Below the pieces are notes generated by a model. The model saw nothing but the letters and a program-made list of their open reading frames with translations. It had not been told where the DNA came from and did not search any database. From the NCBI RefSeq assembly GCF_000306965.1, contig NZ_JH976439.1, positions 124,124 to 188,123 on the forward strand: DNA of 64,000 bases, written 5' to 3'. Positions 27,073-35,516 of this stretch are shown here, piece after piece. Both the position numbers and the translations under genes were made by a program. Position 1 is the first letter of the stretch; each line of letters opens with the position of its first letter. Source of the stretch: Amphibacillus jilinensis Y1 (GTDB taxonomy: Bacteria; Bacillota; Bacilli; Bacillales; Amphibacillaceae).

Positions 27073-27900
27073 TCAACTTTTCTTCATAATGGTTCTTTTG
27101 GCTTTCTTAATAATTTTTGCTGTTGCTTTTGTATCGGATTCTTGACTCCAAATGTCACAAATCTCTATCACAAAATCAGGTTGTGATTTACTCGCATCAT
27201 TTAACCAATTACCAACTGAATCTTGAACGTACTTTGAAGGGTCTGATTTTAATAAATTAAGAATAGGTAGAGCTTTCGAAGGTTCTTGTTTTAGGGCTTC
27301 AATATGTTTTGCCCACACTCCACGAGGGCGTATCGCTTCTATTGAAAATCTACGTATATTTTCGTCAGAGCTTTCTGCCCATTCCGTTAATAGTTCTATA
27401 CTTTTATCCAATCGAATTGATAAATCCTCTCTGATTGCCATCCAAGCAATTTCGCGAACACCAAAATGGTGATCTGCCGCAAAAGGATATATGTAAGCTA
27501 ATTTTTCTGCTAAAGTAATGTTTGGGTCTTTATTCATAAAGGATGCCCAACAACGAACACTATCAGATTGATGATTTGAGAGTGTTCCGATGGTATCTTT
27601 TCTTTTTTTCTCATTTTCTTCATTGATTGCTTGATATAATAGTTCACCAGTTAAACGAATGGCTTTCATTCCAGATTCAACCTTTTGTTTTTTCATTTCT
27701 GAAATAACACTTTTTAATTTATGTCCTAAGCCTATGTTAGGTAAAACAGCTTCTAATAAATAAATATGATTAACAGCCAGCCATTCAGTTAAATTAACAC
27801 TCTCTATTTTACCTTGATTCAATAAAGTTCTTACTTCCTCAGGGATGCTACTAGCCTTTCTAGCTCCTTTTCTGTCTACTACTGCTTGGTCAATCTTCAT
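27073..27900 (-). CDS. DNA alkylation repair enzyme (AlkD-like HEAT-repeat protein)
   Basis: The 275-residue all-helical protein has HEAT-like repeats. Family stretches are WLAVNHIYLLEAVLPNIGL near residue 42, VRCWASFMNK, HHFGVREIAWMAIRE (about 145-160) and DENIRRFSIEAIRPRGVW. AlkD-type proteins excise positively charged alkylpurines. This one has the N-terminal WLAVNH variant common to Bacillota homologues, so glycosylase activity is likely but not proven. The ribosome binding site is GGAGTG. It is the sole cargo between two Tn7-like ends, which points to horizontal movement. Confidence 0.85.
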   Translation of the reverse strand: MKIDQAVVDRKGARKASSIPEEVRTLLNQGKIESVNLTEWLAVNHIYLLEAVLPNIGLGHKLKSVISEMKKQKVESGMKAIRLTGELLYQAINEENEKKRKDTIGTLSNHQSDSVRCWASFMNKDPNITLAEKLAYIYPFAADHHFGVREIAWMAIREDLSIRLDKSIELLTEWAESSDENIRRFSIEAIRPRGVWAKHIEALKQEPSKALPILNLLKSDPSKYVQDSVGNWLNDASKSQPDFVIEICDIWSQESDTKATAKIIKKAKRTIMKKS

Positions 27901-28027
27901 AAAATATCACTCCATTCATACTGATAGTGATGTGAATATATATAAAGCACAATAATATAAATTTAGTATAGTCAAGCCTATTCATATAATTAAACTTCTA
28001 CTCCTCAGTCTCATGAACTTTTTTTCA

Positions 28028-28166
28028 TTCATTTTTCGACATAAAACACCCCTTTAGACAATTATATCCAAAGGGGTAAAACGGTACAACTTTATTACAA
28101 ACGGTATAACTTTCTTTAAAACGATACAACTTTCTTATAAACGGTACATCTTTATTTAATTCTACA
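28028..28166 (-). repeat. Tn7-like right end with tnsA start remnant
   Basis: Hairpin CCCCTTTAG/CCAAAGGGG-like, then four sites: GGTACAACTTTATTAC, GGTATAACTTTCTTTA, GATACAACTTTCTTAT and GGTACATCTTTATTTA, with terminus CTACA at 28166. Spacing equals that of the intact right end at 43776-43899. Confidence 0.8.
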
Positions 28167-28337
28167 ATAGCAGCTATTTTGAATACTGGATACTACGAGT
28201 ATGAGTTTTCCATGATTTTTATTGTTAGTTGATCATTAAAGTAATAACCGGTCATCGAGTCGTTAATTATTTCTAAACGTTTATAGCCACGGTGGTTACT
28301 CAAACCCTTCTTGTAATGTTCAGGACCCTTATCATTA
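28167..28337. other. Short decayed coding remnant
   Basis: The minus strand holds a short open stretch (about 28190-28337) reading HYKKGLSNHRGYKRLEI and ending in a stop. The family is unknown. It directly overlaps the end of the DinB-like gene, so it is probably a fragment. Confidence 0.25.
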
Positions 28338-28814
28338 TTAATCTTTATTTTGTAAACATTGATTGATACTTTTTATTGCACCAAAATGCATTCCTTCATG
28401 ATATAGACAAAAGCTTAGACATTCAACAACACTACTTATTTGCAGTCCAGTAGAAGAGTTATATATTTCTTTTATCGGTTCATCTAACCTCTCCGATAAT
28501 ATTGCATCCATTCTTAGCATTTGTTCATTTAATAAAGCGATTAATTCTTCTTTCGTTGGAGTTTCGATAGACCAATCTTTTGGAGATGTGCCTGGATTAA
28601 AAAGCTCAGGAAATTTATCAGGTACAGTGACTTTTTCACCTGTAAGTTGAAAAGCAAATTTTTCAGTTACCATGTATATATGACCTAAATTCCATTTGAT
28701 ATTATTATTCACTCCTGCAGGTACAACTTCCAATCTATTTTCATTCACACCTTTTACGTATTCAATCGTAGCCTTACGTACAAATTTTAACTGTTGAAAT
28801 AGATAATGACTCAT
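28338..28814 (-). CDS. DinB-like superfamily protein
   Basis: The 158-residue four-helix-bundle protein has the DinB_2 metal ligands in the expected places: NLGHIYMV (His near residue 45) and a C-terminal LYHEGMHFGAI with two His. The ATG at 28814 has an AAAGGTGAG site. Such proteins act as thiol-dependent transferases or have unknown roles. It is the downstream neighbour of the MFS gene, about 50 bp apart, likely in the same transcript. Confidence 0.85.
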   Translation of the reverse strand: MSHYLFQQLKFVRKATIEYVKGVNENRLEVVPAGVNNNIKWNLGHIYMVTEKFAFQLTGEKVTVPDKFPELFNPGTSPKDWSIETPTKEELIALLNEQMLRMDAILSERLDEPIKEIYNSSTGLQISSVVECLSFCLYHEGMHFGAIKSINQCLQNKD

Positions 28815-28865
28815 TTTATAACTCACCTTTTCTATTTATTTAAGTTTAAAATACTAGCGTATATA

Positions 28866-30095
28866 TTATTGCACCACTGTTTTGCTATTGACAGGTAAAG
28901 TTTGCTCCTTAATTAATGTGGTAAGAACGACTCCAAATACCAATAAAGCTGCTCCCAACCAAAATGCTAGTTCGTAGTTACCAGTCATTGTTCGAAGGTA
29001 GCCACCAAGAAATACAGCTATCGCCGCAAATACTTGATGGATGAACCAACTAAATCCAAGAATGCTTCCCATTGCATTTTTTCCAAACTTATCACCAATG
29101 ATTCCAGTTACAAGTGGAATAATCGGCATGGAAGAGATCCCATACACGACAGCAAACACATATAATTGCCAAATACCTGGTGACACAGCAAGCCATATAA
29201 AAGCAAGCAACCTAACCATATACAAAATAATAAGTAAATTCTTTTTTCCCATTACAAGTGTTAATTGCCCAGTAATCCACATCGAAACTGCACTTCCCAA
29301 GGCAGCAATACCCAACAATTGACCACCAAGTGATTTCCCTCCTCCTAAATCAACTGCAAAATTTGGAAGATGCATGGTTACCAAGTATAAGGTAAAACCA
29401 CATGTAGCAAATCCTAAAGTAGCAATCCAAAACTCTCTACTCCTTAATGCTTCGGACAATGAGATGCTTGTTGCTGCTGTAAATAAGGATGTTGAGTCTC
29501 CATCCGGCATTTGATTAACATCTGTCGGATTATTCTTTACTACAATTAATACGATTGGAACAACAATAACGAGCATGATTAATCCCAGTACCACAAATGC
29601 AGATCGAAAACCTGAACTAGCAATTAAAAATCCTGTTAGTGGCAGTAGTATAAGTTGACCGATATTCATTCCCATGGAGCTTCTCGTAAGCATTTTAGCT
29701 CGTTTCTTAACATACCACCTGGATACTAATACAGAATTTGCCATGGAAGCACAGCCAGCAAAACCAATAGCTGTTAATACTCCATAATAAAGAAAGAATT
29801 CCCATAATTGTGTGATTGTTGCTGAAAGGATAAATGCAATCCCCATTAAAGCTGCACTACCTGAAATCACAGGTTTCGGACCATACCGATCAATTAATCT
29901 CCCCATAACTGGCTGGAAAATTCCCCAAGTGATCATATTAAGTGATACAGCTAAGCTCAGAACCGTTAAATCCCAACCATATGTATCATTTAACGGAGCA
30001 AAAAATTGTCCTGCTGTTAAGTTTAAACCAAATGCACCCATTAACGTTACAAAGGTTACCATCACAATTTTGGAACCTAAAAAAGAGTTTGACAT
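28866..30095 (-). CDS. MFS transporter (OxlT/MCT-like)
   Basis: The 409-residue twelve-helix transporter starts MSNSFLGSKI (ATG at 30095 with GGAGGTGGG; the frame upstream to 30110 is less likely). It has motif A-like GRLIDRYGPKPV between helices 2 and 3 and similarity in layout to the YhjX/OxlT monocarboxylate class. The substrate is unknown. It is divergent from a CGNR zinc-finger regulator at 30216 that probably controls it. Confidence 0.9.
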   Translation of the reverse strand: MSNSFLGSKIVMVTFVTLMGAFGLNLTAGQFFAPLNDTYGWDLTVLSLAVSLNMITWGIFQPVMGRLIDRYGPKPVISGSAALMGIAFILSATITQLWEFFLYYGVLTAIGFAGCASMANSVLVSRWYVKKRAKMLTRSSMGMNIGQLILLPLTGFLIASSGFRSAFVVLGLIMLVIVVPIVLIVVKNNPTDVNQMPDGDSTSLFTAATSISLSEALRSREFWIATLGFATCGFTLYLVTMHLPNFAVDLGGGKSLGGQLLGIAALGSAVSMWITGQLTLVMGKKNLLIILYMVRLLAFIWLAVSPGIWQLYVFAVVYGISSMPIIPLVTGIIGDKFGKNAMGSILGFSWFIHQVFAAIAVFLGGYLRTMTGNYELAFWLGAALLVFGVVLTTLIKEQTLPVNSKTVVQ

Positions 30096-30215
30096 ATAAC
30101 CCACCTCCATAAATTAACCACTAAAATACACTTTTAATAGTTAATAACATAGCTCATTTTCTTTAACCTGTCAAACGTGTTACAATAGGTTAATGATTAA
30201 AGGAGGATAATTCAC

Positions 30216-30800
30216 GTGACAAATGAAGTAACTTTCCCACTAATATCAGGGAATATCTCAATCGATTTGATTAACACTGAAGTCGTCCGCCACGGCACTC
30301 GACATGATTTGCTTACTCAACCAGAACATGTTATAGCATGGTTTCATACTTTAACAAAAAAAAGCATCATCATTAATCAACAATTTAATAAGGAGATAAA
30401 ACATTGGGCGGAGGATGCATTACCACTTTTACGTGAAGTGCGTTCACTTCTTCGTGAAAGTTATGAAAAAATGGCAGACGAGAAAGTCCTTTCATCTGAT
30501 TGGATCACTCATTTAGAATTATTAATTAAACAAGCTCCCTTTACTTATCAATTGATAAATGATAAATTAATTCTTATTCCTATTGGAGAGCCCGCAAAAG
30601 CTTTAGTTTCCTTGATTGCATTAGATGCCTTAACCCTTTTTGACTCAGATCAATTAAGCTATATACACCGCTGCGCTAATCCAGACTGTGTCTTGTTATT
30701 TATAGATACTCGTGGTAGACGAAAGTGGTGTTCAATGAAAATATGTGGAAATCGGGAAAAAGTGACTCGTTATCAACAACAAAAGAAAAAAGAGAAATAA
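30216..30800 (+). CDS. CGNR zinc-finger transcriptional regulator (ABATE domain)
   Basis: The 194-residue protein has an N-terminal stress-related ABATE-type domain and a C-terminal CGNR zinc finger: CANPDC...DTRGRRKWCSMKICGNR, with the four cysteines of the metal site. The start is GTG with an AGGAGG site. It is divergent from the MFS transporter 120 bp away, which suggests local control of export. Confidence 0.9.
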   Translation: MTNEVTFPLISGNISIDLINTEVVRHGTRHDLLTQPEHVIAWFHTLTKKSIIINQQFNKEIKHWAEDALPLLREVRSLLRESYEKMADEKVLSSDWITHLELLIKQAPFTYQLINDKLILIPIGEPAKALVSLIALDALTLFDSDQLSYIHRCANPDCVLLFIDTRGRRKWCSMKICGNREKVTRYQQQKKKEK

Positions 30801-30836
30801 GAGCTACTATTACTAGTACTCTTATTTCTCTTTTTG
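30786..30836 (+). terminator. Terminator overlapping the CGNR stop
   Basis: AAAGAGAAATAAGAG pairs with CTCTTATTTCTCTTT over about 16 bp and ends in a T-run. The 5' arm includes the stop codon. Confidence 0.8.
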
Positions 30837-30894
30837 TATATATAAGGCTAAATTGATAAATATTTCTCCTATCAAAACTATTCTAGAACATAAA

Positions 30895-32640
30895 TTACTT
30901 AGAATCTATTCTTGACTGGGCTCTCATATTCCTAATGGCTTTTACTAATTCTGCTTGCTCAGGTTCAATTTCATTCCACTTACTCCAAAAATCCACTGTA
31001 TTACTTTCCGGCTTCAATTTAGGCTCCTTTAATTTAATTCTATTAGGCAGCAAGATTGCATCACCTAAAATAAGAGCCTCTCCAACATCTAATATAGGTA
31101 AACAATCAGTCACACCTTTTAGAGAATCCGGAACTAAGTTCTTAACAACATTTTGGTCTCGATCATTCGTTAATCGTAACACAACAAAATTATTACATTG
31201 ACTCAAAATTGTTCTGCTTACATCTGAGGGCCTTTGACTCACAACGAATAATGAGACTCCATATTTACGCCCCTCTTTTGCAATTCTCTCAAAGTTATAA
31301 AGAGCTTGTTTTTGAACCGAATCAGCATTATCTTTTACTGGTAAATAAAGATGCGCCTCATCGCAAAGTAAAGTGAAAGGAGTCCTTTTATCATTTTTCA
31401 TCCAAAATTGAACATCATATAAAATTCTAGCTAAAGTACCAGTAACAACAGGTAAAATATCTGAAGGAACTTCGGAGAAATCAATGATTTTTATTCCTTT
31501 ACTATCTTCATTCATAGATAATAACTTTGAAATAAAAGTATTTAACCAATTGTAATTATTACATTCCTCTCTAGGGTTATATAAAAATGCATACCTTTTA
31601 TCTTCAACCTTTGTTTCTAATCTTGAAATAAATCGTGTGAGTTTCCCATTCCAATCTCCTTTTACCATTCCTTTGGCACCTTGCTTCATACCTATATCAT
31701 CTTCTTTAAGTAATGCTATTAAATCCAGTATTGAATAAGGGATTGGAGAGTCTACTGTAAATGATCTTTTCACACTTTCATCATTTTGATCCTCTACGCT
31801 AGTCATTTTTAGAGTTTTCAAATGTGCAGTGAATCTAGAAGCTTGATTCGGAGCATTACTATCACTTCTATCTAAGATAGTTGAAAGTATTTCTTCACGG
31901 TTTAACATCCAAAATGGCAAATATATTAGATTAGTATCTTCACTATCTAAGTCACCTGCACCAGCTATTTTAAATCCTTTAGCAATTTTACTTTCTCCTT
32001 TTGTTAACGAAGCATACTCTCCGTGCATATCAAAAACAATTATATTTGGGTATCTTAATTCACTTGCCTTTTCAAGAATTGTTGCCACACACCAACTTTT
32101 CCCTGAACCAGTACTTCCAAGCACACTAGCATGCCTCTGAAAAAGTTTATCACCATCTAGTATCGCCTGAGAATTTGTATCGTTAGCGAAATTTCCAACT
32201 ATAAGCTTTTGACTTTTTTTAACTTCATTATCTAAAATGTTCATAAAGCGTTGTAAATTTTCACCATTCACTAAATAACATTCGCTATCAACATTTGGAA
32301 AAAGATTAACCCCTCTCTTGAAAAGATTACGTTTGGTTCCATCTACACTTTTAAATGTTCCAATCAAAGTTGCTCTAATTAAGTCATTGGTGCTAGTTTC
32401 CATGTCTTCCTCTTCTATTTCATCCATAACTAACATGTCAAGTTGAGAACGGGTCACCTTCTCTATTAGGCATATTAATAGTTCATGTTCAAAATTACCT
32501 TTTACTGCCATTATATGGCCGATACTTAATTTGGTCATAATCTCAGAGTTGTCCACATTCACAATTATGTTGGATGTATCAACACCTATAACCCTTCCTA
32601 CTTTATTATCACTTGTTAAATTGAAAATTGTTTTTTCCAT
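30895..32640 (-). CDS. HerA-like ATPase of SIR2-HerA defence pair
   Basis: The 581-residue HerA/DUF87 ATPase has an N-terminal beta-barrel (about 1-90), Walker A GSTGSGKSW near residue 175, FDMHGEYASL, Walker B LLCDEAHLYLP (about residue 410), the arginine-containing EGRKYGVSLFVVSQRPSDVS and a C-terminal brace. The ATG at 32640 has a GAGGCGGTG site within the end of the SIR2 gene; the frame upstream to 32658 is less likely. It lies 1 bp from the SIR2 stop. SIR2-HerA two-gene systems are known anti-phage defences in which the SIR2 part depletes NAD+ and the hexameric HerA assembles with it. Here the pair is cargo of a Tn7-like element. Confidence 0.92.
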   Translation of the reverse strand: MEKTIFNLTSDNKVGRVIGVDTSNIIVNVDNSEIMTKLSIGHIMAVKGNFEHELLICLIEKVTRSQLDMLVMDEIEEEDMETSTNDLIRATLIGTFKSVDGTKRNLFKRGVNLFPNVDSECYLVNGENLQRFMNILDNEVKKSQKLIVGNFANDTNSQAILDGDKLFQRHASVLGSTGSGKSWCVATILEKASELRYPNIIVFDMHGEYASLTKGESKIAKGFKIAGAGDLDSEDTNLIYLPFWMLNREEILSTILDRSDSNAPNQASRFTAHLKTLKMTSVEDQNDESVKRSFTVDSPIPYSILDLIALLKEDDIGMKQGAKGMVKGDWNGKLTRFISRLETKVEDKRYAFLYNPREECNNYNWLNTFISKLLSMNEDSKGIKIIDFSEVPSDILPVVTGTLARILYDVQFWMKNDKRTPFTLLCDEAHLYLPVKDNADSVQKQALYNFERIAKEGRKYGVSLFVVSQRPSDVSRTILSQCNNFVVLRLTNDRDQNVVKNLVPDSLKGVTDCLPILDVGEALILGDAILLPNRIKLKEPKLKPESNTVDFWSKWNEIEPEQAELVKAIRNMRAQSRIDSK

Positions 32641-32641
32641 T

Positions 32642-33706
32642 TCAAAACACCGCCTCATTTAATTTATCAATATCCCACAAGTCGACTCCGTTAATCCGGT
32701 ACGTATTGTCTCTATAAAAAACCTCAGTTCCCGAACATCCTCCACCTTCAAAGTAAGAAAGTGCAATTACATTTCCTTTACCTTCAATTATTTTTTTTGT
32801 ATTGTCACTTAGAGTTCTTGTCAAGACCAGGGTTGGAATACCATTCATAATGCGTCGCTTTAAATGCGTTTCTAAATGTTCATCATTAAAACCATAGCCA
32901 ATAATAATAAATTTTGAGGCTGTATCAATAGCTATATTTGCTTTTGCCCTATGTATATCAAAAGGAGTGTCATATCCATTCCTATACTTGTTTGCTCCTG
33001 GTGTTATGATTAACCGTTCAATATTTAAATCAATAGCTGTACTAATAGGTTTACCGTTAGACCAGTACCAATTCAGACATCCGTGTGGCTTATAGATTAA
33101 TACTTTTTTAGTAAAAACCTTTCTGACTACTTTTCCACTTCTTTCTACTCTTTCGCAAAAGCTCATTTGGCTCCTTTTTTCATTTAATTCAGAGATGTTT
33201 TTCCCATAAAATAAATTATCTACCGGTATACCCTCAACCTCGCACGCAATCTCTATTAACCTATCGTAATTAGTGCAAATTACAACTAAGCCAGTTTCAG
33301 GTATTCTAAATCTTTTGATAAAATTTGAAAAACGTAATTTGTTCTCACCGGTAGTCACCCTATGTATTACTTGTCTTTCCTCTTCTTTTATATAATTTGT
33401 GGTTACTTTACGAATAGCTACTTCTATATCTTCATTAGGCGGATACTTTAAGAGTGTCGCCTCCAAATTTGCATCATCTTTTACAAGGCCTTCGTTATTA
33501 AGTAAGTCATTTTTTATATTGTCCCACTGCCTCAGGCTATCTTCTTTTATTTCCTCTGGTACTTTTTTTATAAGTTCTGCGGCTAATCCCCACATTCCAG
33601 GTAAGCCCTCTGCACATGAAAGCCCAGATCCCACTACCAAGACTGTATTACTACTAAAAAAAGATTGTATTTCTCTATAAAGCTTATCTTTTACACTATC
33701 ATCCAT
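32642..33706 (-). CDS. SIR2-family NADase of SIR2-HerA defence pair
   Basis: The 354-residue SIR2 domain protein has the NAD-binding GSGLSCAEGLP (about residues 27-37), VICTNYDRLIE (about 145) and the catalytic-type His in KPHGCLNW (about 212), then GYGFNDEHL near 275. It has no zinc-binding cysteine quartet, as in defence SIR2 proteins rather than deacetylases. Coupled directly to the HerA-like ATPase downstream. NAD+ hydrolysis leading to abortive infection is the family's known activity; it is inferred here from the gene pair. Confidence 0.92.
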   Translation of the reverse strand: MDDSVKDKLYREIQSFFSSNTVLVVGSGLSCAEGLPGMWGLAAELIKKVPEEIKEDSLRQWDNIKNDLLNNEGLVKDDANLEATLLKYPPNEDIEVAIRKVTTNYIKEEERQVIHRVTTGENKLRFSNFIKRFRIPETGLVVICTNYDRLIEIACEVEGIPVDNLFYGKNISELNEKRSQMSFCERVERSGKVVRKVFTKKVLIYKPHGCLNWYWSNGKPISTAIDLNIERLIITPGANKYRNGYDTPFDIHRAKANIAIDTASKFIIIGYGFNDEHLETHLKRRIMNGIPTLVLTRTLSDNTKKIIEGKGNVIALSYFEGGGCSGTEVFYRDNTYRINGVDLWDIDKLNEAVF

Positions 33707-33908
33707 TAGTCAACCTCCCTTAACTTTAGAAATTCTAAAGCAGAAAATTATATGTTAGCTATTAAGCCCAAAAATTATACCAACTAAATAAGTAATTATG
33801 CCTAGTAAACTCTTATTTAATTACCATTATAACCCAAATCAATGTAACACGAGTCTTTCATCACCAATTTAAGGTTGGAATTTATGAAAAATTTCATTTT
33901 TTATTTGT

Positions 33909-35444
33909 TCACTTTATCAACTTGTTAAATAAAGCTTCTGCTCTATGAAAAACTCCTTTAGAACTATGCTTGGATTTTGTTACATTAACCTCTTTAGTTT
34001 CAATGTTTTCTAAAGATTTTCTTGACCATGTCCCACTATCATTCACAAGATTCACTAGCAGTTGATTAATTATAGACTTCCAATCTTGGATTATTGGAGA
34101 TGTTAAAATCAACATAGATAAAGATCGATTTTCTCGCTGAACTTCTATAATGTTGAAACTTTGACCGTTCCATACCATAACTTCTGCAATAACATATTGC
34201 CGTTTAGTAAAATTGTCACTCAATTTGGTAAATCGACGTTCTCCAAGGCCTTCCGGCAATGTATCTGTGAAAGCACGTATCATTTTCACTTCGGGAAATT
34301 GCTCCATCACCTTTAGAACATTAATAAAGTCTTGTAATTCTCCTTGAGCCTGAATTTCATTCAACATTTGATGTTCCAACCCACGCCCTAGTTGGTGTCC
34401 ACCACTATCCGCCGTAGAACGTATTGAATCATTGTTTATGTAATACTTCTTTGTATTTTCATCTTCTGTCGTACGTTGTTTAGTGGGATTACCTTTTACT
34501 CGCTCGATTTTAGGTACAGTCGTGTATTCATGCTTTAACTGATTCATTTGAACAAGGTCAAAATCATCAGTCGCCCCATCCAATTGTTCGTCTAGTATAA
34601 ATCCATCTTCATCTGCTCTTTTATTCAGCTTTCGGTAAGTTGTTTTCTTTGCTTCTTCAGACTTCTCTCTTTCTTGTATTTCTGGATGAGAGAGTGAGAG
34701 GTGTTCATACGGAATATGCTTATTCTTCACATTAACGATTTGTAGTACAGTCCTGCTATGTCTAGTCTCCTTAACTCTAGCTGTAAGAGTAAGTGGCTTA
34801 GTAAATGACCATTCAAATTTTAATACTTGCTCCTGAAGCCAAGTAAATGACACATTTTCAAACATTTGTCGCAAATCGCTATTTGTTAACAACCAAGCTA
34901 ACTGGTAAACAAAAGGTGTCTTTGTGTACTTTTTTTCATATTGAGAAGAAAAACTAAGATGCATTTTATTAGTTTGATAGATTTCTGTGAAGAATTGAGG
35001 AAATGAATTCGATTCAAATAAACGATAAAGAAAAAAGCCATTTGGTGCTAATATACTTCGTAAGACTTCAATCACTGGCAAAATGATGTTCTTTCCATTA
35101 GAAGGGAATACGAAACTTCGGGATGTAGCACGATCAGTGCTACCTCGGATATTCCAAGGCTTCTCATAATATTTGACTATATTCGGATAAATAGTGATAT
35201 CTACCTCCCGTACACCCTGAGGAGGAAAACTTGTTGTTATAACTCCGTCAGTGTAGAAGTGCTGAATAGCTAAACAAGGTAGTGAACCCCAATCCATCAT
35301 CAATTTTTCTGTCCGACCACGTGCATGAAAGTAAGCATAAATCATCATTTTATTATTTTTGCGGAAGGGCTCACCAATCCAAATTAATTCAGCTTTTACT
35401 CCTTTAACAAATGGCCAAAACAGTTTAACCTGTTGTTTGCTCAT
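33909..35444 (-). CDS. tnsE: TnsE-like Tn7 target-selection protein
   Basis: The 511-residue protein is close to Tn7 TnsE in length (538). It occupies the tnsE position after tnsD, and its C-terminal half (ADSGGHQLGRGLEHQ to about residue 480) has the TnsE C-terminal domain features: RAFTDTLPEG, LGERRFTKL, and a VIAEVMVWNG...IEVQRENRSLS core. TnsE directs Tn7 to replicating DNA and conjugal plasmids by contacting the sliding clamp. The central part (about 260-340) is charged and low in order. A separate site-selection route to TnsD therefore appears intact. Confidence 0.85.
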   Translation of the reverse strand: MSKQQVKLFWPFVKGVKAELIWIGEPFRKNNKMMIYAYFHARGRTEKLMMDWGSLPCLAIQHFYTDGVITTSFPPQGVREVDITIYPNIVKYYEKPWNIRGSTDRATSRSFVFPSNGKNIILPVIEVLRSILAPNGFFLYRLFESNSFPQFFTEIYQTNKMHLSFSSQYEKKYTKTPFVYQLAWLLTNSDLRQMFENVSFTWLQEQVLKFEWSFTKPLTLTARVKETRHSRTVLQIVNVKNKHIPYEHLSLSHPEIQEREKSEEAKKTTYRKLNKRADEDGFILDEQLDGATDDFDLVQMNQLKHEYTTVPKIERVKGNPTKQRTTEDENTKKYYINNDSIRSTADSGGHQLGRGLEHQMLNEIQAQGELQDFINVLKVMEQFPEVKMIRAFTDTLPEGLGERRFTKLSDNFTKRQYVIAEVMVWNGQSFNIIEVQRENRSLSMLILTSPIIQDWKSIINQLLVNLVNDSGTWSRKSLENIETKEVNVTKSKHSSKGVFHRAEALFNKLIK

Positions 35445-35516
35445 AACTTTTCACTTCCTGTTTTGTTCGTAAATATTCTTCCAAATACGGTTTTATTTCA
35501 TGAAAATGATGTGACT

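Larger units (their letters stand above)
26873..28166 (+). mobile_element. Small Tn7-like element carrying only an alkylation-repair gene
   Basis: The left end (26873-27022) has three spaced sites. The right end (28028-28166) has the conserved hairpin and four tandem sites ending CTACA. Between them lies one gene. The right end still contains the first codons of tnsA (ATG plus about three codons, Met-Ser-Lys-Asn) before the sequence diverges, so it derives from an autonomous element by internal deletion or replacement. The flanks GTAGG and ATAGC are not a perfect duplication. Confidence 0.65.

Noticed and set aside
26873..28166. Perfect target duplication for the AlkD-carrying element
   Set aside because: The flanks are GTAGG and ATAGC, matching in only three of five positions, so recent single-step insertion cannot be claimed.
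28167..28337. Left end of the tns-bearing element directly beside the right end at 28166
   Set aside because: A tandem insertion would predict it here, but no AAAGTTTGAT-type sites or TGT terminus are present.
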